A DNA stretch of 64,000 bases from Sipunculus nudus (Eukaryota; Annelida; Sipuncula; Golfingiida; Sipunculidae), in contig CM049314.1 in assembly GCA_026874595.1 (NCBI GenBank), forward strand, positions 67,691,300 through 67,755,299, in the 5' to 3' direction. A program made the position numbers and the translations under genes. Shown here piece after piece: positions 51,197 to 62,859 of the stretch; the stretch's first letter is position 1, and the number at the start of each line of letters is the position of its first letter. The notes beneath the pieces are model-generated. The model ran no database searches. It saw only the letters and a program-made list of their open reading frames with translations, and was not told the DNA's origin.

Positions 51197-51461
51197 GATG
51201 TATGAGTAGCCATGCTGGTTCATTGTTTTATAGATGGAAAGGGTATACACAGAAAAGTGGTTCACTGCCAGTGGGATTCGAACCCACGATCTTCCGATTT
51301 CCGGTGCGCCTGCCTTAGTCCACTATAAAAGTGTACAAATACACAGTTAGGTTGGGAATCTGTCATGGCCAAGTGGACTAAGGCAGCCGCACCGGAAATC
51401 GGAAGATCGTGGGTTCGAATCCCACTGGCAGTGAACCACTTTTCTGTGTATACCCTTTCCA

Positions 51462-51475
<14 letters not shown>
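51197..51475. repeat. Head-to-head tRNA-like repeats: palindrome with 92-bp arms
   Basis: 51233-51324 and 51372-51463 are inverted copies of equal length (92 bases) with one mismatch (GCGCCTGCC against the complement of GGCAGCCGC), separated by 47 bases. Each arm carries the tRNA-like A- and B-box region. The left arm also has the repeat end GATGTATGAGTAGCC at 51197, like the neighbour at 50929. Confidence 0.9.
51360..51434 (+). repeat. tRNA-like module, serine/leucine-type A box
   Basis: TGGCCAAGTGGACTAAGGC fits an A box of the tRNA-Ser/Leu kind with a GCC/GGC D stem, and GTGGGTTCGAATCCCAC is a perfect T arm containing the B box. The acceptor CTGTCA/TGGCAG pairs over six positions with one G-T wobble. 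The anticodon arm is irregular, so I regard it as repeat-derived. A mirror copy lies on the minus strand at about 51262-51324. Confidence 0.6.
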
Positions 51476-51495
<20 letters not shown>

Positions 51496-51533
51496 TATAT
51501 ATATTTATATATATATATATAAATATATATTTA
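51464..51533. repeat. (AT)n microsatellite
   Basis: AT tract with GATATA and TTTATA interruptions, abutting the palindrome. Confidence 0.95.
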
Positions 51534-51539
51534 TCAACA

Positions 51540-52650
51540 ATGTCTCTCGGATATCGTATAAATCATATGAACTAGTCTTTGAAGGCATTTTTCCTGTCAA
51601 AGATGCAGTAGTTCTAGATATTTTTTTCTTCGAGACAAGAAAAACAAACATATATTTTATAAATATTACTTGCATTTTAATCGCACATTTGGCCATGAGA
51701 GCGATATATATATAGCCACCTTATTCGTAGCATTCAATAATCTAAATGGTTTACTTTATGTTATCGTTTGGATTATAACTAAATATATATTCATGTGAAT
51801 ATTGGAAATGAAATTAAGTACTCAAACGAGATTAAAGGTGGCGCTCTTTGGAATCCAAAGGTCTTATACCAATAGAGCTTTTTTTCGGTTCCATTCTAAC
51901 GAACGGTTATTTGGTGTTGTTAATATTAATTCAGCACACCTGGTTCACATGTATGACCTCATAAATTGTTTGTCATACAGTTTCTCTTCAAGTTTGTATA
52001 TTGTGACAACTGTTCATGTTATTTTGCATAACATGGTGTAAATATGTTTTTTTTAATATTTAGTCTTCTTGAAATTATAAACCTTATAAATACAGGCCAG
52101 CACAAGGTTTGTTAAACCTGACTCGTTTCTTAGTTTTGAGACCACATCGTGTCCACTCTTCATGGCATTCAAGGGGAAATAAGTCTTTGTCGGGAATCAT
52201 CAAATAGGTGATTAAACCAATATTATTCGTCAGTATGATTATAGAAGGTAATGGACTAGTCGACAGAATGGCCAACGACATAATGTGTCTAAAATTTCTA
52301 TAATACTGACCCTCAAGCAATCAAGTTGATTCAGCGAATAAAATGACTGAGTCATATCATTTAAGACCCCATAAGCGTTTTTTTTTACATAAATCAAATA
52401 TTTCAACGTTTTGTTTTTTATTGATGATCCCACCTATGCTATTTCCATTCTTCCTAATATACTTTCTGTGGTTTTCTAATGACAGGTAATTATCTTTTTC
52501 ATCCATTTTTAAGTAATACGTAGTAAAAAAGATACAAACATAATTGTATTAATTGTTTACGAACACAATTTTCATTTATTTAGACTATAATTCCCCTTTA
52601 TCTTCCCAAAACCTTATTTTCTTTGTTGATAGGAGATTTGGGGAGAAAAA
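51540..52650. other. Non-coding stretch, nothing recognised
   Basis: Short frames (63-79 codons) only. Confidence 0.5.
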
Positions 52651-52653
52651 TAG

Positions 52654-52747
52654 TTGGGGCTTGTTCCATTGACTTAATTTGGTGGTTAAGTAATACAGTT
52701 TCTAGTATTATATAACCACCAAAATATCTAGAAACAAGTTACCCCAA
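52654..52747. repeat. 94-bp imperfect palindrome
   Basis: Outer arms TTGGGGCTTGTT and AACAAGTTACCCCAA (3-base bulge), inner arms TTTGGTGGTTA (52678-52688) and TAACCACCAAA (52713-52723, perfect 11 bp), and internal TTTCTAG/CTAGAAA words. It looks like a tiny foldback or MITE remnant. Confidence 0.75.
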
Positions 52748-53204
52748 TGACGCCTTTCAAGGTTTAATATGTTTTTGCATCACAGCTCAACTTATTTGCC
52801 GTGTCTGACGTGAATATAACTGCTAAAAATCTGTATATATCTCTAAACGCTACCAACGGATCATCTACATAGAGATCAGAACCCGGAAAATAGTGTTATA
52901 AGGGTTAGGTAAATGGGTAACTGCAAGTAACTGCCTGTTTACTATGGTAACTTGGCTCTCAATCCACATGTACCCCAGGATATAACTGGAACTTCTGGAT
53001 ATTCTGTTCATTGTTACTGTGAAAACTAGTTATCCATCAGTTTCATGCGATACATAATTTTAATGTATGTATAAGGACACAAAATTTAAGATGATCTTTC
53101 ATTCAAATGTACCATCGATTTTTATGAACCAGACATACCACTGGGACCCCCCTGCAATCTGACACTGATGTTATCAGACCACCACATGACACCACGCTGG
53201 GCCT

Positions 53205-53264
53205 GGACTGTTCTCCTGAGCACACATTTTGGCTCAGTCGAACTGCAACTCCGGAGAACAGTCC
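53205..53264. repeat. 60-bp hairpin with 16-bp arms
   Basis: GGACTGTTCTCCTGAG (53205-53220) and CTCCGGAGAACAGTCC (53249-53264) pair in 15 of 16 positions around 28 bases. A minus-strand frame at 53122-53304 runs through it and is probably incidental. Confidence 0.65.
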
Positions 53265-53309
53265 TGTTACCAATCAAATCTACTGTCGCTGTTCTAACAA
53301 CCATTGACT

Positions 53310-54880
53310 AGATGTTGTCACATCGTGTTTATTGACTTTGCACAGTGGATTCCAGATGATGACCCAATATCTTAGTCTTAAGACTCCTGAAGCATTAGTC
53401 TTTCAGTGGAATACATTGCAATATGAAGATAATAAATGGAAAATCATAAACAATAAGAGTCTATAATGTCAAAGGAAAGATATATCTTTCAAGGGTTACA
53501 AATGAACCCATGTGATTGTTTAGAATATTTTCCACACCAATACCCCAATCTCTATAAAGAAATTATGAAAAAGTTAAAGGTGGACTAAAGTGACAAATTC
53601 ATGATAGGAAACATTTTCTTAAATAAAACTTTCACACGTATCAATACACGTCTTAGGTTATAAATGACCCCGCTTGGTTGCTTGAGGGTAAATTAATAGT
53701 ATCAGTATCATTTTTACAATTATTACGTACAAGGCATTATACTCCATTAAATGAAAATATTCCATGGGGATCTTGGATGATTGTGAGTAAAACAATCTAA
53801 TTAAGGCCTCTTAAGAACAAAGCCCAAAATTGAGTTTGTTACAAATAAAATTGAGAGAAATATCCAAATGTGTTGTTGCATTATATAACAATACATGATT
53901 TCTTTTCCATGGTTTGCGCAAACGCAAACACGTGGAGTGTGTTTTTATCAATACGGGTGACCCCCACCTAACAACTCAAAGGCTTCAATATTCAATACGC
54001 CTGAGGACTAAAACTTTTTTACAATAATTCTTGAGATGATCACTTTAAAACTGAGAACTATAACCGTTGATGCATGAATAAGGCATGTGTTTTGTCTGCG
54101 AGAGAAAATCGCTAGATTATCCTCCAAAATTCCAACTCTTCCCCAGGCGGGGGCAATCAGTCTTTATTATTAACTGGCAGAAATATCGTCAGATGTTGGA
54201 GAATATATTTAATGTATGACATGTTTATTTGTCACTTTTGATATTCTTTGCTTTTAATCATATATCTGACTACCAGTTGTATGAATACAATTCAAGTATG
54301 TTGCATTCTCTTCCAAGGTTATAAACGCCGCGTAATTAAAAAGTAAGGCCTGGTTGGGTCATTAAATTTCTTTCTGGGAATGTGTTCTTCATACATGTAT
54401 AAAGCGGCCTTTATCAAATATCCTAAATAAGACATTTAACGGGAACGGCAAATGATGTTCATTGGTATCGTTTTCATGCTATTTTCAGGAGCTGGGACTC
54501 TTGAAAAATATAGAAGCATTTATTATATCTTTATTTAATAAAACATTCCCCATGTTACCTACAGCGTTTTAAAAAAGAAACAATTTTCTTTTCGGTCAAG
54601 CAATGAATTATTTCGATCATATTTGAAAAGTATTCAATTACCTTCCTAATTAGAATTGTGGGAAAAAATAAAATTCCTATGAAAATCGAAACATATCTGT
54701 TTATTCAGGTAAAATACTCTAGAATTATATCTCTGCTACAAACTCTGCCTTTACGAGACGTTGCTATATCCAGTCAGTCCCCTTAATTATGGTTACAAAT
54801 CAAAACTTGATTAAACAATGTCATCACTGACCTCATCATGGTTTTTCTAGGTATTGTTTAAGTTATCCACTAGGGGTGTG
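53310..54880. other. Non-coding stretch, nothing recognised
   Basis: No frame, repeat or motif I can support. Confidence 0.5.
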
Positions 54881-54885
54881 CCAAT

Positions 54886-54990
54886 TAACCGATTATATCG
54901 ATGAATGGTCGTGTTCTTTCATATTCGATGATATAGCGTCAGTTTACATAATTGATCATAAACGATAATATATGAGTGAGCAGAGAAGTC
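54886..54990. mobile_element. Possible hAT-type transposon end
   Basis: TAGGGGTGTGCCAATTAACC followed by GATTATATCGATGAATGGTCG and further ATCGAT-like words. This wording resembles known hAT termini. The opposite end was not found. Confidence 0.3.
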
Positions 54991-55432
54991 ATATAATCAA
55001 CAAAATATTTTAATCATGCAAAGATGGCCTTGTCGTAAGAAGAGTTTCGAAAGTATTAAACCTTGACCTTCTTACGCAGACAAGAGTCAACAACCCTGCC
55101 AATACATTAATATTATATACAAGTCAAGCAAATTATACTTGGTCAGTTGATAATAATAGTTTCGATCATAGAATATACAATGCACATATGGTCCCTCTTA
55201 CTTACATAGCATTTAACTTCAACCTCTACATGCACAGCAAAACACAGATGTCGTGGGAATTTCATATCCATAACTAATCAATTACATCTCTTTATATGAT
55301 TCTATTTAATTCATCTTGAGCAGGTTTTAATGGCACATGGCTTTTTAGTTAAACATGACATCTCAAACACCCAGAAAAATTTGATGAAGCAATAGTCCTT
55401 AGACTGCAGTTAGTATTAGTAAACAAAAGACC

Positions 55433-55490
55433 CTTCTGTGTATTTGTGCACTTTTATAGGAACCAAGGCAGTGACGTCGCTGCCGCCAGG
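55433..55490. mobile_element. Fragment of the tRNA-like repeat family
   Basis: CTGTGTATTTGTGCACTTTT and ATAGGAACCAAGGCAGTGACG match 51043-51090 (CTGTGTATTTGTACACTTTT, then ATAGGAACCAGCGAAGTGACG). The CRE word has decayed to TGACGTCG. Confidence 0.7.
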
Positions 55491-56980
55491 GTATTACCCA
55501 CTTGTTTCATATCTCTTTATATCGCTGGGGAAAACCAGCGTTTTCAGATTAAATCAGCCTGACAAATACGGACGATATAAGCACAGAGAGGCTCGCACAC
55601 ACGTTGACCCCTTGTCCGCGACAAAAACGAAGACCACGTGCGGTGGCAGTCAAAACAATTTTAGCTAATTTCTCATATTTTTGCTCATTGTCTCATCTGC
55701 TCACAATGGCTACCAAACGCAGCTCGAGGAGGCTAGTGACCGATAGCGCAGTTATGTATCAAAGTTGTCGATGTCGAGGCAAGGGCTTTCCGAATCAGTG
55801 TTCATCACACATTTAATTAGTGCAAGCGAAGCATTTCTTTGTGCAAAGCCAAGACTTAACTAATGGATTATAGTCTTGTTAAGTCAAACTGATACCCCCT
55901 CACTCTCAAATAAAGCTGTAAGGACGCATTGTTGTTTGTGTTTCTCAGTCGCATAAAAAATCCCCCTCTTTTTTATAACTAGATTCTATGATAAATAAGA
56001 GAGGTCGTTAATGAGATGTTTACCCAATCTCCTTTACTCAACATATCACATACAAAACGTAAATTTCCTGAATCGTATTCATTCTATGCGTCTGTAAGCA
56101 TTTATTCACCAAAAGCTCATCCTGGCAGAACAAAAGACGGAGAAACTGTACATATTTTTCATACATATTTGATGGGCCGGTGTTTTTCTCTCCATCCAAT
56201 GTTAGATATAAGTGACTGTGAAATAACTAGTGTAAACCAGTCTGGATGATTCGAAATATGAGTTCACGTTTTATATCTTTAAATAAAACTGTTAAATTTT
56301 GACAGTTTTTACTTTTTCTTCCGAAGATTCTTTCGCAATTAACTATCATTGGGGGAAATCCAAACATGCTTTTCTATTAAACGGTTTAGGTTAACACATT
56401 CCATTTCCCAAAGTATAGGACGGTAAATATACCAGCAACGAAAAATATCACCAACAATTAGAGTAAAAAAAAAACTACATGTATATGCGCTTGTGTATTA
56501 ATGGTTTTAACTTGAAGGCTGGTGTTAGTCTAACTATGTCTTCAAGGTATGCCTGAAGACAAAATTAAATCATGACTTGAAGTGTTCATTTTATAATTGT
56601 TTCATTTCATCCAGCAGTTGATAATTTATTCAAACTCCATGTTTTTGTACCTTCAGTTAACGCAAAATATACCTCCGGCTAACGACCAACGACTATATCT
56701 TATAATTTCCTGTTGTAATCAGCACTGTGTTCTGTGTTCTGTGAAGCAGAACCTTTATACTTTTTTTTTTACTTTCAGGAGGCTGTGATATCGCATGGCT
56801 ATAAGTTATAAGACATTTCTACCATGAACCCACAGCTTAATCTTCAGCAGAATCTATGGAGAACTGAAATATTCAAGAACGTTAGTCTTTCGTTTACCGG
56901 TTACACAAAAGATCTGATGACATTTATAATAACTTTGTTTTGTCTTTGTGCTTTCAATGTTTCCTGCGCTGATAACCTAC
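55490..56980. other. Stretch with several short frames, no supported gene
   Basis: 55604-55816 contains ACAATGGCTACCAAACGCAG, a good-looking start context for a peptide beginning MATKRSSRRLVTD, but it stops after 36 codons and no splice partner is recognised. Frames at 56016, 56597 and 56824 are unrecognised. Confidence 0.35.
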
Positions 56981-56984
56981 ACGG

Positions 56985-57075
56985 CAATAATTGCCGAGTC
57001 CAAATACTTTTAAAGTAATCAATTACAAAACAATTACTTTAAAAAATAATTGATTACAATTACATTTAGGTTTTT
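56985..57075. mobile_element. Possible hAT-type subterminal fragment
   Basis: AAAGTAATCAATTACAAAAC and ATAATTGATTACAATTACATT are of the GTAATTGATTAC kind repeated near the ends of some animal hAT elements. No second end was found. Confidence 0.3.
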
Positions 57076-57079
57076 GTTC

Positions 57080-59255
57080 TGAGAAAAGAAATCGATTCAT
57101 TAACAAATGCTTCTTTGAATAATCGCAATAACTCTTTCCAATAATTTTTATGCTTGAAGGTTATTTACATTTTAATAGTTTCGACAACTTTGTAAGATAA
57201 TAGTGGTAGCTCATTTTTAAAGACACAACAATCAATCAATTCATTTATTTAAAAAAAATTAATTCAGTTTTTCAGTAAGTGAATTAAGCTGGAAAGCTCT
57301 CCGAGACTGCATATAAGATTCCATCAATATTCGGGATCACCCAAATCTGATCAAATTATGATGTGCGGTTCTTCAGCGCTGGAATTATATTAAACCATGC
57401 CGAGAGAAACGTGGGTCACAATTTAAACTCAGTGGTTGCATTTCAGGTTGAGTTTAAAGAAATATAAAGAACAAGATACGATGACTGTGTACAACTGTAA
57501 TTATTTCGGCTTTCTTATTAGATTCCAGGTTCAAATATTTTACAAAATTGATATTTCCCCGAAGAGCAATGATCGAAAACGGTGCAAAATATGATCTTAA
57601 AAGCCAGTTTATAAATTGAAACACTATTATACAAAAGCCGTCACATATTTTGACATTGTTGTAGTCAAATGGGACTTCTATGTCGATATAACACATCGAG
57701 GAGATACAGTTGAAACTGTAAACATATTGTTTTCAGGTACGAGTGTTCTGCATAGCACGTCGGATATTTATAGTAACACTTATGTGCTATTGGGCCAATG
57801 GACAGATTATTTAATTAAGCTTACATGCGCCTGCCCGCCTGATGAAAAGTAAATGTAACCGAGTTCACTTATGGAACAAATGACGAAGACATGAACCATC
57901 GGTCCTGTTATGCATATTTTTACTTTTATGACAACGGAACATATTAACATACCTTACATAGCCTTGCCTACTAATAATTGTGGCTTAACATTAAAAAATA
58001 GGTAAAAATCCAGCTTTTTTAGTGAGCAACTATGTTTCTATGTTACCCATTTGAGGAACGATATTATGTAGCAATGTGGGAAATGCAGGTAGCTTTTAAA
58101 GGAAGCAAAGACGCAAAAGGGCTGGTGGGTCATAATTAACTAGTTGTAGTTTTCTTTTAATATTATAAACACTTTTTTTCTGATCGAAGGACAGTATACA
58201 TTTTTCCCGGTTGTACAAATTTCAAATGTATTTCCACATATGTAATATTATTAAGTACGTATATGTTTTAAATAATGAACATATGGAGTCGTTTTCTTTC
58301 ATTGGTATCATGTTTTTATCAACATTTACATAAGTGACCCTAGCTGCCTTCCTTGAAAGAGTAAATATGTGGGGTCTTGGTTTTAGTTAACCTGTATTTG
58401 TCTTTAAAACAACATAGGAAGTGTTAGACACCATTTCATTATTAAAATAGTCGGTTAACCTTAGCGGACAGGCTAAGAATGTTCAACTATTTGCTTCCCC
58501 TTATTTAAGCCGCCCTAATCTAAACATTTTGCAAGTTATTAAGTTATTGCTAAGTTATTATTATTAAGTTTTAAATATATGGTTATTGTCTTGTGATTTA
58601 GAAACAAAATAAGAGGTCAGTATGGAATTATAAAGTGGGAAATCGTCAAATAATATGGGCCCTTCGGTTTGCACACGGATTCTAAACATACGCCTTGCCT
58701 AAAATAATTGAATGTATACGATAAATTCAACTTGTAACTATTATATTATTTAGAGAAATGTACTCTTTATGGCCTGGGTCCTAAGAATGACGTTTCAGCA
58801 GTTATGAGTTGCTATTTTTATATTTTATATGTTTGCCCATACCCAAATTGCGATTATAATATTTTTTTTTTTCTGTTTTGTTAACACCAAATGTGATGAA
58901 CTGATTTTGAGAAATGGATTCTTACAAAATGAACAAAAACCAGGAGACGGCATAAACCACCATTTAAATGATAGGTTGCCTAAAATGGATAAAAAAGAAG
59001 AATAAAGTATGATAGCAGATGCTCTTTATTAAGATGATTAAAGTCCAACCCAAGGGTGGGCAAAGAAGTCGTTGAAAAAGTCCATAAAGTCCAAAAAGTC
59101 CATACATTTACTGTAACAAAGTGCCTGTACTACGTTCTAATGAAACAGTGGAGACACCTCCATCTTAAACTGCGCGTCAGAGCCAAATGATTCAATTTGA
59201 AGACCCTGCTTATAAAAACCTGCAACTTTAACTAACCTAATGGGCTGAAGACCAA
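57080..59255. other. Non-coding stretch, nothing recognised
   Basis: Frames at 57454 (minus) and 57616 (plus) overlap on opposite strands and match nothing known to me. Confidence 0.5.
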
Positions 59256-59259
59256 CCGA

Positions 59260-59279
59260 CACACACACACACACATATG

Positions 59280-59318
<39 letters not shown>
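59260..59318. repeat. (AC)n and (GA)n microsatellite
   Basis: (AC)n at 59260-59275 and (GA)n at 59283-59318. Long overlapping frames here are translations of the repeat. Confidence 0.95.
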
Positions 59319-59319
<1 letters not shown>

Positions 59320-59323
<4 letters not shown>

Positions 59324-60840
59324 GAAAGGGAGAGATAGTGTGAGAATAGACACTCTGGTACGTTGTACAGAACAATACAAAATGAATACAAGGAAAAGTA
59401 GGTCCAACGCCACGGGGAATCACACCATGACTTTCCTATCGGTGGTCGTTTGTTCTACCAGTGATCTTATCTTAAAGAGACACCAAACACCTGCATTAGT
59501 TGGAAACATGTAAAGTACGTCATAGTAGTGGGGTTTAGGTCTTTTACTTCAGAGTGACACTTTTTGTGAAATGTATAATTGCTCGAGGGTTTCGACGAAC
59601 TTTGAAAACTTTTTTTTCATTGTGTGAAATATAGTACTCTTAATTCATTTGAAGACAAGCCTGTCAAATTAAGGTTCGGCCCACCATGTTACAAGACAGT
59701 GATGAATGAAGAGGTATTTCTGAAGAAAAATATTCTTATTTTAACGATGCCCATATTTTCTTTAATAATAGGTAGAAAGCCTAGCTAATATCTCCAATAG
59801 GTTTTGTAAAATCGGTGTTTTTTTCACTTTAATCTATCACGAGATAAACCCTCCAAAATCTCTATTTGACAAGTCTCGGTTGACATTTTTTTATTATCTA
59901 GGCAATATTATAAATTATACTTTAAATCATACTTTAATCACATCAGTTCAATTAGTTGTTTTGGCTTTTTATCGGAACTCATATGATTTGTCCATATTTT
60001 CAAAAAGTTATAGAATAAAAATTACTCTTGATAATCACTGTTTGAAATCAAAATTACCAAAAGCATACACACGATAGTATGTGTTTGGCCCCACACTAAT
60101 AGCGAGGGTAATTGGCATTAGGCCAGTGCTTTATGTCTCGCAGTGACTGTATATGCAATGAATTAGGATAGGTTAACTTACTCATTTAACCTCGGTGCTC
60201 TCTCCGTATATGGTATTCTTAACCCTAAGCCTGTCTCTATCTGGTATCCTTGCCTTTGAACTGCAACCTCTCTTCCGCACAAATTTACTGCGACCCCGAT
60301 CATGACACTTAGTATGAAGCCATGTTAATAAAATAACAAACACAATGTAAGGCAATGTAATATAAAAGTACTAACTTTATTCTAATTCTTGGTTCTTTAT
60401 CCTTTTCCGGATATAAAGTATAGCCAAAAGTTACGTTCAGGCTCAGTACTTACTTTATAACCTTAACTAAATCGTTCCACAAAGACAGTGGCAAGCACTT
60501 TCATGTGATGTGCTTTCATATCAACAAGAAGCCTAATAATATAACTTTTTTTTTACTTCAAGCAAAGCCAATGGGGACTAAAAGTTTAAAAATAAAATAT
60601 TTGGTGGAAAAATGGCGAGTTATTTAAAATACATTTCTGAGAGAGCAAAACGACAGTATCACATATAAGCCATAGTTAATATCGCATTAGCAGAAAATAA
60701 TAGCTTAAAACAAACACGCTTCATTTATTGAAAGCAGCTTATATTTTTATATAAGCAAGTATGCATTGTATTGGACACTTACTTCGTCAACCCAAGGGAT
60801 GTTCGTAAACTAATATGTTGATGAAGTATATGGTAAAGCT
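59320..60840. other. Non-coding stretch, nothing recognised
   Basis: No frame or motif of note. Confidence 0.5.
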
Positions 60841-60841
60841 G

Positions 60842-61040
60842 TACAGTTGAGTCCAACCTTGCGACCACCCCACAATTGCGACATCTTTTCTTGGTCCCGG
60901 ATATATTTAGTGTTATGTATGTCCATAAATGGTTCACGATAACGACCACCCATACATTCAGAATAACGGGCGTATTTCCTGGCCCCAGCGCAAATGCGAC
61001 CTCGCTAATGCGACCACCTCCGAAAAGTACTGTAATGACA
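60842..61040 (+). mobile_element. Possible pogo/Tigger-type transposon end
   Basis: Begins TACAGTTGAGTCCAACCTTG and then repeats TGCGACCACC-like words (60860, 60882, 60942, 60995, 61008). CAGT...ACC with iterated AACGACCACC is typical of pogo-class termini after a TA target. Only one end is visible, so it is a fragment or the other end is lost. Confidence 0.45.
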
Positions 61041-61049
61041 TTTGTAACG

Positions 61050-62765
61050 AGTCAATGCCTGTGTTTTGTCACAACCGCCTTTATGACAGATCAAATAGGT
61101 CAACGCAATATCCAAACCCGAGTGTTAATCTGGTTAATCTAATATCTTCCTGACACACTGTTCTCGCCGTACGTGATAGATCAAAAGAGGTCACCGGCGG
61201 ATTGTTTAAATAATTATCCGGTCTGCCTGTCCTACTGATTCAGTTTATGCTTAAATTGCTTGCTGCTGTGAGACCATGCCTTACGAAAGAAAGTGGTGTA
61301 AATCAAGGCGGCAGCACCAGGCCGCAGTCAACGTCAACTGCTTCAGTATTATGTTCTTGATGTATTCAGTTGATCCTTTCCGTATTGCCTCTAGTATAAA
61401 TATCTTTTAGTCGAAAGATCTTACGACCTCTAGGCACAATGCAGTTAGTATGCCTGGTCAATGATTAGCTCTTGGTAAGGTATAGTTACAATGTTTATAC
61501 TTCCCGCTCTTTCAACTGCAACATATACCTACATTCGAAGAATTTAGGAGCGTTTAAGCTGTTTTAAAATGCATAAAAAAGAAAGAAGAACGTATATAAA
61601 AACAATTGTATCATTTTATCTGGATTCGTAGGCTACCGGCGTATTGTCTTCGGTATTCTAAAGAAGCAGGCTAATTCCTGTCAAATTCAAATTTTGTCTC
61701 AAATAATAAAAGCTCCATTGTTTGTCTGTACAAAACAGCTTGTCATTGCTCTTCCTGTGATCGAAGACATTTTCTTTAAGGACACACACATTCTTAAAAT
61801 CAACCTCTTCTTTCGAATTGTTTGAAATATAAAATAACTTTATCATTTATCTGGGTCCTAGGATTTCTGGGTCGATGTCAGTATCCTCAAAGAGCAAGCT
61901 AAGTCCTGTTTCATTGAATTTATGGTTCAAACAATAAAAGCAATGTTTTGGCAATGATTTGTTTAAGGGCCCTTAGGAAACTACATATACAAATTGTTAC
62001 ATTTGGGGAATAATATGTGATGACATTTCTTGCTTAACCATTTCTCCTTTTTAGGGTTTTTTTAATGGCTCAGGAGTTTGCAGTGTCAAATGAATCAGAA
62101 AAGCAACCATAAACACGGCGCGCTGGGGAAAATAACAGATACAAAAAAATACGGTTGCGGTTTTAAAATTCGAGTGAGTCTTTTAGGCAAGCAAATAAAA
62201 GTTTCATATCAGTAACAGTGTCCTGCATGTGGAAATGCCAGGGAAACTGAATAGCTTATTCTTAAAATGTCAGCATTTAGATAATTAAGACCGTAACAAG
62301 AGAAGTACTTGAGACTATTAATTCGCGAAATGGTAGCAAATATATTTAATCCCTTTGCGAATATAATCGTATGTGTTTGTACTCTCCTTTCAAAGGTTAA
62401 TATTGAATTCATTCCAAACTGTTTAAAAATAATTTCTGTCCAACAAAATTCTGCCTTACTTTGTGAAGTATTATCTTACTGGCAGAAGGACATTTATAAA
62501 TGTAGATTAGATATTCCTGGGGAATAATAATTGAAAATGTATGAGTTTAAAGTTTAACTATACCTAGCAGAATAATGGATTTACATATCTATACTTTATG
62601 GTCAGATTCATGTATGAATACATAGGCCTCCAATTACTACCATATTTATCTGCTGGTCTTCAAATAAAGCCATAAAATACCCGACATTTAAATGAAATTC
62701 GTATACGAACGTCTATATGCTGCGGCGTGCTTGATCTTCAATCCAGGCAGGTTCTACTTTAACAA
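61050..62765. other. Non-coding stretch, nothing recognised
   Basis: Short frames at 61658, 62209 and 62309 only; the last two overlap on opposite strands. Confidence 0.5.
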
Positions 62766-62769
62766 GTTT

Positions 62770-62858
62770 CGTAGTTGACAATTTTTACAAAGCATATTGT
62801 TAGAAGTGAGCCCTGATACCATTTTACAGCATATGTTCTGTACAAATTGTCAACTACG
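62770..62858. repeat. 89-bp hairpin with 28-bp arms
   Basis: CGTAGTTGACAATTT (62770-62784) and AAATTGTCAACTACG (62844-62858) are perfect 15-bp inverted repeats. Pairing continues inward with three mismatches to about 62797/62831. The loop is about 33 bases. Size and shape are compatible with a miRNA-type precursor or a small MITE; the sequence alone does not decide. Confidence 0.75.
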
Positions 62859-62859
62859 A

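Noticed and set aside
51360-51434. Functional tRNA-Ser/Leu gene
   Set aside because: Has good A and B boxes but an irregular anticodon arm and an almost identical inverted copy beside it, so it is part of a repeat.
55604-55816. Possible first exon starting MATKRSSRRLVTD
   Set aside because: Good start context but only 36 codons, and no recognised continuation or donor site.
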